From: Hymenobacter arizonensis
GTDB lineage: Bacteria; Bacteroidota; Bacteroidia; Cytophagales; Hymenobacteraceae
Length of the DNA stretch: 64,000 bases
Direction: 5' to 3'
Assembly: GCF_900115775.1 (NCBI RefSeq)
Contig: NZ_FOXS01000002.1
Span: 961,129-1,025,128, forward strand
The stretch's first letter is position 1. Each line of letters opens with the position of its first letter. The notes below the pieces were generated by a model, which worked only from the letters and a program-made list of their open reading frames with translations, was not told the origin of the DNA and did no database searches. Positions 17,685-25,051 of the stretch are shown piece by piece. Position numbers and translations under genes: made by a program.

Positions 17685-18488
17685 CTACACGTGCCGGATT
17701 TCCTGCATTCCAAACCGGCGCAGCTCCTGGTCAATGGCCACGGCCAGCCGCCCGTCATCTTCCACCCCGACAATCTGGCCGCTTACCTGCTTTCCATCGA
17801 TTAAAAAGGAATGAATTTCCTGGTAGCGGTACAGCGCCCGCAGGTACTCCTGCCGCAGCTTGCCTACTTGCCCGGCTCGCAGCTGCAGGTAGCGCCGCTC
17901 CAGGCACTCGAGCAGGCGGGTGGCCACGGCCTCGCGGGCATAGGGGCGGCCCGTGAGCTGGCCAATGGAGGTCGCGGTAGGCACGGCAAAAATTTGCTGG
18001 TTGATATTCAGGCCAATACCAATGATGCTGTGTTGAATCTTTGTGCCGCTCAGGCTGTTTTCAATGAGCACGCCACCCAGCTTCTGGTTCCCGTAGTACA
18101 GGTCGTTCGGCCATTTTAGCTTTAACTTGGGGTCGGGGCCCAGCAGGGAGGCCGCCCAGTCGTGCACGCCCAGCGCCACGGCCTGGCTAAGGCGGAACTG
18201 TTGGGCGGCGGCCAAAAACGTGGGCTGCCACACCACCGAAAGCATGAGGTTTTCGGAGGGGGAAGCCTCCCACTGGTTGCCGCGCTGGCCCCGGCCAGCG
18301 GTCTGAAAGTCCGTAATTACGGTGCAGCCGTCGCTGGCCCGGTTTTGGACAATCAAAGCTTGTGCCTCCGTATTGGTGGAGGCACATACCGGCAACCAAA
18401 TCAGTTGCTGGCCCGTGAATAAGGTTTGAGGGGTGAGAACCACGGCCTTCTTTCGCGTTTCGTTAACTTCGTAGACTTTCAGCTGCAA
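17685..18488 (-). CDS. birA: Biotin--[acetyl-CoA-carboxylase] ligase (no DNA-binding domain)
   Basis: A 267-residue enzyme attaching biotin to carrier proteins via biotinyl-AMP. It shows GRGQRGNQWEA (biotinyl-AMP loop), LKWPNDLYYGNQKLGGVLIE and GIGLNIN, then a C-terminal SH3-like domain ending GRLAVAIDQEL. No N-terminal helix-turn-helix is present, so it is the class I form, a ligase and not a repressor. It is divergent from rsfS with only 22 bases between the start codons, so their promoters must overlap or lie inside one another's genes. Confidence 0.93.
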   Translation of the reverse strand: MQLKVYEVNETRKKAVVLTPQTLFTGQQLIWLPVCASTNTEAQALIVQNRASDGCTVITDFQTAGRGQRGNQWEASPSENLMLSVVWQPTFLAAAQQFRLSQAVALGVHDWAASLLGPDPKLKLKWPNDLYYGNQKLGGVLIENSLSGTKIQHSIIGIGLNINQQIFAVPTATSIGQLTGRPYAREAVATRLLECLERRYLQLRAGQVGKLRQEYLRALYRYQEIHSFLIDGKQVSGQIVGVEDDGRLAVAIDQELRRFGMQEIRHV

Positions 18489-18510
18489 AGCTCAAACCTA
18501 ATAACACAAT

Positions 18511-18891
18511 ATGAAAAGCACGTTGGTCCGTCAGGATTCAGACACATTGGCAGATTTGGTAATTCGCGGGATGCAGGACAAGAAAGCTTCTGACATCGTG
18601 GTGCTGAATTTGAAGGAACTCAAAAACGCCGTGGCGGATTATTTCATCATCTGCTCGGCCAATTCGGACACGCAGATTGATGCCGTAGCCCGGTCGGTGG
18701 AGGAAGAAATTGAAAAAGTAACCGGCGAGAGCCCTTGGCAAACCGAAGGCCGCACCAACCGCGAGTGGGTGCTGCTCGACTACGTCGACGTGGTGGTGCA
18801 CGTGTTTCTGCGCGACCGCCGCAAGTTCTACGCACTCGAAGAGCTGTGGGGCGACGCCAACATCAGCTACATCGAGGCCGAGCCGGCTTAA
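18511..18891 (+). CDS. rsfS: Ribosome silencing factor
   Basis: A 126-residue RsfS/DUF143 protein. It shows LADLVIRGMQDKKASDIVVL, YFIICSANSDTQIDAV, EWVLLDYVDVVVHVF and RKFYALEELWGDA. The family binds L14 of the large subunit and blocks 30S joining when nutrients are low. It is the first gene of the rsfS-ftsH run, 114 bases before ftsH, an arrangement common in Bacteroidota. Confidence 0.95.
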   Translation: MKSTLVRQDSDTLADLVIRGMQDKKASDIVVLNLKELKNAVADYFIICSANSDTQIDAVARSVEEEIEKVTGESPWQTEGRTNREWVLLDYVDVVVHVFLRDRRKFYALEELWGDANISYIEAEPA

Positions 18892-19005
18892 TTCGGCTTG
18901 CCCGGATAAAATAAATACGCTGGTACTGCGTCTTATCCGAACCGAACATTTGCTTTCGGCGCGGTGTTTCGCTCTTAGTTATACCTGATTTAACTAGCTA
19001 TTTTC

Positions 19006-21132
19006 ATGTCGGATAAAAATCCTAATAACAATAAAAAGAAGAAGCCCCTGATGCCGGCGCCTAACCCGCGGCCGGGTGTGCAGCTGTGGGTGCTGGCCGG
19101 CTTGCTGGTGTTCTTGTTTGGGGTGATGTGGGTGAACAACCTGAACTCGCCCGCCAAGATTAATCAGCAGCGCTTCGAGCAGATGCTCGTGGCTGGCGAC
19201 GTACGCGAAATCACCATCATCAACGAAAAGATGGTGGAGGTGAGCCTCAAGCCCGAGGCCTTGCGCAAAAATGAGTACAAGCAGGAGCTGACCCGCCGCA
19301 CGCCCTTTGGCGCTGCGGGCACCGGTGCCCAGTTCTACTTTCCCGTTGTTGATGCCAAGCTGTTTCAGGAAAACCTGAACAACCTGCAGAAAGATGTTCC
19401 CCAAGCCGAGCGTCTGCCGCTGAACATTGACAGCCGTCAGAGCCCCGGCGACTACATCGGCACTTACGGCTTCATCATCCTAATGATAGTTGGCTTCTGG
19501 TTCCTGATGCGTCGCATGGGCAGCGCCAACGGCCCTGGTGGTCAGATTTTCAGCATCGGTAAGAGCCGTGCGGCCTTGTTTGAGGGCGGCGACAAGGTGA
19601 AAATCACCTTTAAAGATGTAGCGGGCCTCGAAGAAGCCAAAGAGGAAGTACAGGAGATTGTGGAGTTCTTGAAGAACCCCAGCAAATTCACCATCCTCGG
19701 CGGTAAAATCCCCAAAGGCGCGCTGCTTGTAGGTCCTCCCGGTACCGGTAAGACTCTGCTGGCGAAAGCTGTAGCCGGTGAGGCTGATGTGCCATTCTTC
19801 TCGCTGTCGGGCTCCGACTTCGTCGAGATGTTTGTAGGTGTGGGTGCGGCCCGGGTACGTGACTTGTTCAAGCAAGCCAAAGCCAAAGCGCCCTGCATCA
19901 TCTTCATTGATGAGATTGACGCCGTGGGCCGTAGCCGTAGTAAGGGCAGCACGCCCGGCGGCAACGACGAGCGCGAAAACACGCTGAACTCTCTGCTGGT
20001 GGAAATGGACGGCTTCGGCACCGACTCCGGTGTTATCATTCTGGCCGCCACCAACCGCCCCGATACCCTAGACTCGGCCCTGCTGCGTCCCGGTCGTTTC
20101 GACCGTCAAATCAGCATCGACAAGCCGGACATCAATGGCCGCACCGAGATTTTCCAGGTGCACTTGAAGCCCCTGACCTTGGGCCCCGACGTGGACGCTC
20201 GTCGTCTGTCGGCTCAAACCCCTGGCTTCGCTGGTGCTGAGATTGCCAACGTCTGCAACGAGGCCGCGCTGATTGCCGCTCGTCGCGACAAGAAGATGAT
20301 TACCGACCAGGACTTCACCGACGCCATTGACCGTGTGATTGGTGGTTTGGAGAAGAAGAACAAAATCATTTCGCCCGGTGAGAAGCGCATCGTGGCCTAC
20401 CATGAAGCTGGCCACGCCATTGCGGGCTGGTTCCTGGAGCACGTCGACCCCTTGGTGAAAGTGAGCATTGTGCCTCGTGGTGTAGCCGCTCTGGGCTATG
20501 CGCAGTACCTGCCCAAAGAGCAGTTCCTGTACAACACCGAGCAGCTGATTGACGAGATGTGCATGGCCCTGGGTGGCCGCGCTGCCGAGGAACTGGTGTT
20601 CGGCAAAATCTCCACCGGCGCCCTCAGCGACCTAGAGCGCATCACCAAAATGGCTTACTCCATCGTGACGATGTACGGCATGAACGCCAAGCTAGGCAAC
20701 GTCTCGTTCTACGATTCGAAGGGCCAAAATGAGTTTGGTTTCTCGAAGCCCTACTCGGAAGCCACTTCGCAGATGATAGACGAAGAAGTTCGCACCATCA
20801 TCGAAAACGCCTACGTTCGGACCAAGGAACTGCTCACCGAGCGGCGTCATGAGTTGGAAGTAGTAGCGAAGGAATTGCTGGAAAAAGAAGTGCTGCAACA
20901 GGAAGACCTGACCCGCCTCGTGGGCCCGCGTCCGTTCGACAGCCAGACCAATTACCAGGCCCACATGGCCGGCACCGACCGCAGCGAAACCGCCAGTGAA
21001 GTCAAAGGCGAGCAAGCCGCAGCCGGCAAGCTCGGCAACGACCTGCCCGAGCTGAACCTGCCCGGTATGGAAAGCAATGACCGCAACAACGAAACCTCGG
21101 CCCCCAGCGGCAACGCTGTAGCCGGCTTGTAA
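19006..21132 (+). CDS. ftsH: ATP-dependent zinc metalloprotease FtsH
   Basis: A 708-residue membrane AAA+ protease for membrane and regulatory protein turnover. TM1 ([15 protein letters not shown]) is near residue 30, a periplasmic domain follows, and TM2 ([15 protein letters not shown]) is near residue 160. The AAA core has Walker A GPPGTGKT near 242, Walker [13 protein letters not shown] and the second region of homology [20 protein letters not shown]. The zinc site HEAGH is near 466. The C-terminal ~60 residues are Asn/Ser/Glu-rich and disordered. The N-terminus is a Lys/Asn-rich tail ([10 protein letters not shown]). A terminator follows. Confidence 0.97.
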   Translation: MSDKNPNNNKKKKPLMPAPNPRPGVQLWVLAGLLVFLFGVMWVNNLNSPAKINQQRFEQMLVAGDVREITIINEKMVEVSLKPEALRKNEYKQELTRRTPFGAAGTGAQFYFPVVDAKLFQENLNNLQKDVPQAERLPLNIDSRQSPGDYIGTYGFIILMIVGFWFLMRRMGSANGPGGQIFSIGKSRAALFEGGDKVKITFKDVAGLEEAKEEVQEIVEFLKNPSKFTILGGKIPKGALLVGPPGTGKTLLAKAVAGEADVPFFSLSGSDFVEMFVGVGAARVRDLFKQAKAKAPCIIFIDEIDAVGRSRSKGSTPGGNDERENTLNSLLVEMDGFGTDSGVIILAATNRPDTLDSALLRPGRFDRQISIDKPDINGRTEIFQVHLKPLTLGPDVDARRLSAQTPGFAGAEIANVCNEAALIAARRDKKMITDQDFTDAIDRVIGGLEKKNKIISPGEKRIVAYHEAGHAIAGWFLEHVDPLVKVSIVPRGVAALGYAQYLPKEQFLYNTEQLIDEMCMALGGRAAEELVFGKISTGALSDLERITKMAYSIVTMYGMNAKLGNVSFYDSKGQNEFGFSKPYSEATSQMIDEEVRTIIENAYVRTKELLTERRHELEVVAKELLEKEVLQQEDLTRLVGPRPFDSQTNYQAHMAGTDRSETASEVKGEQAAAGKLGNDLPELNLPGMESNDRNNETSAPSGNAVAGL

Positions 21133-21150
21133 CCTAGCTTAACTGCTACC

Positions 21151-21182
21151 AAAAGCCAGTCCGCAAGGGCTGGCTTTTTTTT
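21151..21182 (+). terminator. Terminator after ftsH
   Basis: Stem 21151-21159 / 21170-21178 (AAAAGCCAG / CTGGCTTTT) followed by a T-run to 21182, 18 bases after the ftsH stop. Confidence 0.85.
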
Positions 21183-21222
21183 GTGGGCTTCCCGTACCAC
21201 TTTCCACTTCTGACAAGCCGGT

Positions 21223-21230
21223 TACCTTTG
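21223..21230 (+). promoter_or_regulatory. -7 promoter element of the lutC-lpxH operon
   Basis: TACCTTTG is an exact match to TAnnTTTG, 28 bases before the lutC ATG and after the ftsH terminator, so this operon has its own promoter. Confidence 0.55.
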
Positions 21231-21258
21231 AAGCTTCAACCCGGCCCATTTTTACTCC

Positions 21259-21918
21259 ATGGCAGAAAGTTCTCGCGACGCCGTGCTCGCCCGCATCCGC
21301 CAAAGCCTGGCGCAGCCCGCGCCGCTGCCGCCCCGGCCCGATTTTGCTGCGCCGGTACACCCGCCGCTCAATAACAGCGACGTAGTGGTGGCCTTTGCTG
21401 AAAGTTTCCAGCGTGTAGGCGGCGAGTTTTACTATTGCGAATCCCTTGAGCACCTGGCGGTGCAACTGGCCGGTTTCCAAAAGCGCCAGCAAGTAGGCGC
21501 GCCCTACGTATGGGAGCCTCAGCTGCAAGCGCTGCTACGGACCTCTGGCGTAGCCTTTCGAGCCGACGAAACCGAGTTTGTCGAGCAAGCCGATTTAAGC
21601 CTAACCAGCTGCGAGGCCTTGGTGGCCCGCACGGGCAGCGTGCTGGTGTCGGCTGCCACGGCCAGCGGGCGCCGCCTGAGCATTTACCCCGACCAGCATT
21701 TAGTGCTGGCCCGCCCCAGCCAGGTAGTGGCCGAGATAGGGGAGGCCCTGCGCGTGGTGCAGGCGCGCTTCGGGGCGCAAATGCCGTCGATGGTGTCGCT
21801 CACCACCGGCCCCAGCCGCACCGCCGACATTGAAAAAACCTTAGTACTTGGGGCCCACGGCCCGCGCCGCCTGGCGCTTTTCCTGTTGGAAGACGACGCC
21901 GAAAACCTGCCCCTATGA
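21259..21918 (+). CDS. LutC/YkgG (LUD domain) family protein
   Basis: A 219-residue LUD-domain protein starting RDAVLARIRQSL. The conserved core is seen in LVARTGSVLVSAATASGR, HLVLARPSQVV and the C-terminal MVSLTTGPSRTADIEKTLVLGAHGPRRL. In Bacillus LutC works with LutA and LutB in L-lactate oxidation, but neither partner is present here. Standing alone beside ftsH is common in Bacteroidota, so its role may differ. Its stop overlaps the lpxH start as ATGA. Confidence 0.88.
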   Translation: MAESSRDAVLARIRQSLAQPAPLPPRPDFAAPVHPPLNNSDVVVAFAESFQRVGGEFYYCESLEHLAVQLAGFQKRQQVGAPYVWEPQLQALLRTSGVAFRADETEFVEQADLSLTSCEALVARTGSVLVSAATASGRRLSIYPDQHLVLARPSQVVAEIGEALRVVQARFGAQMPSMVSLTTGPSRTADIEKTLVLGAHGPRRLALFLLEDDAENLPL

Positions 21919-22697
21919 AGCCACCCCGCACGTTGCCCGACCTGGCCCTGGAGCCCGGCCGCCGGGTGTATTTTGCCTCCGACTTTCACCTCGGCGCGCC
22001 CGATGCTGCGTCGTCGCTGGCCCGGGAGCGGCGCATTGTGCGCTGGCTCGATGAGGTGTCGCAGGATGCGGCGGCCATTTACTTATTGGGCGACATTTTC
22101 GATTTCTGGTTTGAGTACAAGCACGCCATTCCGCGGGGGTTCAGCCGCCTGCAAGGCAAACTAGCCGAGCTCACCGACCGGGGCCTGCCCATCACCATCT
22201 TCACCGGCAACCACGATATGTGGATGTTCGGCTACTTCACGCAGGAAATGGGCATTCCGGTGCTGCGCCACGAGGTATCGCAGCGCATCGGCAACCAGTT
22301 ATTTCACATCGGCCACGGCGACGGGCTGGGGCCGAAAGACCATAAATACAAGCTGCTGAAACGGGTGTTCACCTCGCCGGTAGCGCAGTGGCTGTTTGGG
22401 TGGGTGCACCCCAACTTCGGCATTGGCCTGGCCAATAAGTGGAGCCGCCACAGCCGCCTGCAAAACGGTGAGGCCGATGCGAAGTATTTTGGGGAGGAAG
22501 AATGGCTGCTACAGTACTGCCGCGAGGTTGAAGCAGACACGCACCACGACTATTACGTGTTTGGCCACCGCCACCTGCCGCTTGATGTAGCCGTGGGGCC
22601 GGGCAGTCGCTACGTCAACCTGGGCGAATGGGTCAATTATTGCTCTTACGGTGTGTATGATGGCAACGAACTGGCCCTGCAGCATTTTGAGAAGTAG
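21915..22697 (+). CDS. lpxH: UDP-2,3-diacylglucosamine diphosphatase (LpxH-type)
   Basis: A 260-residue calcineurin-like phosphoesterase that cleaves UDP-2,3-diacylglucosamine to lipid X in lipid A synthesis. The metal-binding motifs are all present: FASDFHLGAPD, LLGDIFDFWFEY, FTGNHDMWMFGY, HIGHGDGLGPKD and VFGHRHLPLD. It overlaps lutC by four bases and the next gene by about eleven. Bacteroidota often carry more than one LpxH-like phosphoesterase, so a second specificity cannot be excluded. Confidence 0.9.
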   Translation: MKPPRTLPDLALEPGRRVYFASDFHLGAPDAASSLARERRIVRWLDEVSQDAAAIYLLGDIFDFWFEYKHAIPRGFSRLQGKLAELTDRGLPITIFTGNHDMWMFGYFTQEMGIPVLRHEVSQRIGNQLFHIGHGDGLGPKDHKYKLLKRVFTSPVAQWLFGWVHPNFGIGLANKWSRHSRLQNGEADAKYFGEEEWLLQYCREVEADTHHDYYVFGHRHLPLDVAVGPGSRYVNLGEWVNYCSYGVYDGNELALQHFEK

Positions 22698-23622
22698 CGC
22701 CCACAGACGCGTGCCAGTGGGTCAGCTATTGTTGACCCTGTTCTTTCTCAGTACCACGGCCCACGGCCAGGTTAAAGCTCCTTCCGCGGCTTCGGTAGCA
22801 CCGGCATCGCAAGTAGTGGTGTCGCCGGTGCAGCCGGTAACAGCACTTGTTGACTCTGCGGCGGGCGCGGCGCCTTGGAAATTTTTGCGCCTCATTAAGC
22901 TGCGCAATCCGGGTGCGGCCTCGCTCGACCGACGCGGCACTCTCTACGTCGCCGATGCCGATAACAACCTGCGCCAGTATGGCCCCGAGGGCTTGCCGCT
23001 GAATACGTTCGCGCCCACCCAGCCTGGCCATGCGGCCCAAGTTGAGGCTTGGAACATGACCAGTATTCTGGTTTTCAACGACGACCGGCAGCAGTTGGTC
23101 CTGCTCGACCGGTTTTTGGCGCTCATTACCGAAGTGCGGCTGGCCGACTTCCTTGACGGCACCGTGCGGGCCGCTACCCTGGCGCCGGATAATCGCATCT
23201 GGCTGCTCGACGAGAGCAATTTAGTGCTGCGCGAGTTCGACCCGAACAACCTGCGCCTCGTCAAGAACACCCCATTAGACCTGATTATTGGGCGCACCCG
23301 GCCGGACTTCCGCTTTCTGCGGCACTACCAGAATAATATTTACCTGGTTGACCGGGTGACGGGGGTTTATGTGTTTGATAACCTGGGCAACTACAAGAAG
23401 AAAATTCCTTTCACAGGACTGAACATGGTGGGTTTCCGGGGCGATGAGATGTATTACTTCGCCGGCGGCTCCATCCATTTTTTCCACCTCTACAACCTCA
23501 CGGAACGTCGCATGGCTTTGCCCGCCGACGTCAATCCGGCGGAGGTCCGGCAGGTGCTGGTGGGCGATTCCCTGGCGTATATTTTCACGGCTGCGGGAGT
23601 GGCAGTGTATCAGTGGAAATAG
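22687..23622 (+). CDS. Exported beta-propeller-like protein
   Basis: About 311 residues. The chosen start is a TTG at 22687 that overlaps the lpxH stop by 11 bases and gives a good signal peptide (MRSSAHRRVPVGQLLLTLFF, with Arg-Arg then a hydrophobic core and AHGQ). In-frame ATG codons at 22651-22660 are possible but give a poor N-terminus. The body holds repeated short strands typical of NHL/WD-like propellers: GAASLDRRGTLYVADADNNL, APDNRIWLLDESNLVLREFD, QNNIYLVDRVTGVYVFDNLG. No catalytic motif is recognised. It is likely co-transcribed with lpxH. Confidence 0.75.
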   Translation: MRSSAHRRVPVGQLLLTLFFLSTTAHGQVKAPSAASVAPASQVVVSPVQPVTALVDSAAGAAPWKFLRLIKLRNPGAASLDRRGTLYVADADNNLRQYGPEGLPLNTFAPTQPGHAAQVEAWNMTSILVFNDDRQQLVLLDRFLALITEVRLADFLDGTVRAATLAPDNRIWLLDESNLVLREFDPNNLRLVKNTPLDLIIGRTRPDFRFLRHYQNNIYLVDRVTGVYVFDNLGNYKKKIPFTGLNMVGFRGDEMYYFAGGSIHFFHLYNLTERRMALPADVNPAEVRQVLVGDSLAYIFTAAGVAVYQWK

Positions 23623-23732
23623 TCTGAACTAACGCCGAGCTTATTATTACGAGACTCTGAGGCTGGTAACTTCTGGAAAGGTGGGCCGTTAGCTTGAGGA
23701 AGTTCTTCCTCCTCAACCTCAACCCATTTCCT

Positions 23733-24899
23733 ATGAAAGCCCTTCGAATTCACGGCATGCGAGATGTCCGCGTCGATAATGTGGACGACCCCGAAATCCT
23801 GGACGCCCGCGACGCCATTATCCGCGTAACGAGTACGGCCATTTGCGGGTCCGACCTGCACATTTACAACGGCAGCATTCCGCAGCCCCGGCCCATGACC
23901 CTGGGCCACGAATTCATGGGCATTGTGGAGGAAGTGGGTCGGGGAGTGGGCAACCTCAAGCGCGGTGACCGCGTGGTGGTGCCCTTCCCGGTGGCCTGCG
24001 GGCATTGCCTGTTCTGCAACCACGAGCTGCCCGGGCACTGCGAAAACTCCAACCCCGAGCACTACGGTCCCGAAGGCGGCTTAATGACCGAAAAAGGCGG
24101 CGCCCTATTTGGCTACACCGACTTGTACGGCGGCTACGACGGCGGCCAGGCCGAGTACGTGCGCGTGCCCTACGCCGACTTCGGTCCCCGCATTGTCCCC
24201 GATAGCCTGACCGATGAGCAGGCGCTTTTCCTGACCGATATATTCCCCACCGGCTACACCGGCATCGACTGGGCCGGAGTGAAGGGGGGCGAAGTAATTG
24301 CCATTTTTGGCGCCGGTCCGGTTGGCATCATGGCCGCTAAGTCGGCTTGGCTGCGGGGCGCGAGCCGGGTTATCATCGTCGATACCCAGGCTTATCGCCT
24401 CGACAAAGCCCGCGAAACCGCTAATGCCGAAGGCATTTTGTGGGAAAACCAGAAGCAGGTGGTGGATGAAATTCGGAGCATGAGCCGCGGCTACGGCGCC
24501 GACGTGTGCGTGGAAGCCGTGGGCTTCGAGCCCGACCGCAACCTGCTCGACCGCGCCAAGGCCGTTATCAACGTGGAGAAAGGCTCCGACAAAGTGCTGC
24601 TGGCCTGCATGAGTGCCGTGCGCCGCGGTGGTTTCGTGTCGGTGCTGGGCGTGTACTCTTCGCCGTTCGACAACTTCCCGATTCACCAGTTCTTCGACAA
24701 AGGCATCACCATCAAAGGCGGCCAGGCCCCAGCCCACAAGCACATCGACCGCCTGCTCAAGCACGTGGCCAACGGCGACGTGCGGCTCGACGACATCATC
24801 TCGCACCGTCTGCCGCTGACCGAAGCGGCTCACGGCTATAAGATTTTCCGCGAAAAGCTGGACAACTGCACCAAAGTGGTGCTGAAGCCCGGCATGTAA
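23733..24899 (+). CDS. Zinc-dependent alcohol dehydrogenase, formaldehyde-dehydrogenase-like
   Basis: A 388-residue medium-chain dehydrogenase. Catalytic zinc ligands are in STAICGSDLHIY and LGHEFMGIVEEVG; the structural zinc cysteines are in CGHCLFCNHELPGHCENSN. The NAD-binding motif is FGAGPVGIMAAKSAW and the acidic end of the second strand is IIVDTQAYRL. The insert GYTDLYGGYDGGQAEYVRVPYAD is shared with glutathione-independent formaldehyde dehydrogenases, so aldehyde detoxification is possible; the substrate is not certain. The first frame codon at 23694 is TTG; the ATG at 23733 (MKALRIHGMRDVRV) is the family start. A terminator follows at 24920. Confidence 0.9.
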   Translation: MKALRIHGMRDVRVDNVDDPEILDARDAIIRVTSTAICGSDLHIYNGSIPQPRPMTLGHEFMGIVEEVGRGVGNLKRGDRVVVPFPVACGHCLFCNHELPGHCENSNPEHYGPEGGLMTEKGGALFGYTDLYGGYDGGQAEYVRVPYADFGPRIVPDSLTDEQALFLTDIFPTGYTGIDWAGVKGGEVIAIFGAGPVGIMAAKSAWLRGASRVIIVDTQAYRLDKARETANAEGILWENQKQVVDEIRSMSRGYGADVCVEAVGFEPDRNLLDRAKAVINVEKGSDKVLLACMSAVRRGGFVSVLGVYSSPFDNFPIHQFFDKGITIKGGQAPAHKHIDRLLKHVANGDVRLDDIISHRLPLTEAAHGYKIFREKLDNCTKVVLKPGM

Positions 24900-24919
24900 A
24901 TACTGTTTTGCAGCCAGAG

Positions 24920-24952
24920 AAGAAGGAACCTGCGTGGTGCGGGTTCCTTCTT
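24920..24952 (+). terminator. Terminator after the alcohol dehydrogenase gene
   Basis: Perfect 11-bp stem 24920-24930 / 24942-24952 with an 11-base loop that may pair further; T-rich end. Confidence 0.75.
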
Positions 24953-24997
24953 TGCTGTTAGAACAAGTGCTTTATCCATTTAAAATGATGTTTGGGT

Positions 24998-25005
24998 TAT
25001 CTTTG
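24998..25005 (+). promoter_or_regulatory. -7 promoter element of the S8-like protease gene
   Basis: TATCTTTG matches TAnnTTTG exactly, 46 bases before the ATG at 25052. Because it lies downstream of the first frame codon (TTG 24992), it argues for the later start. Confidence 0.55.
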
Positions 25006-25051
25006 GAAGAAGACGCGCCCAGCTGATTTTTCTACCAAAGAACTTGCATAC

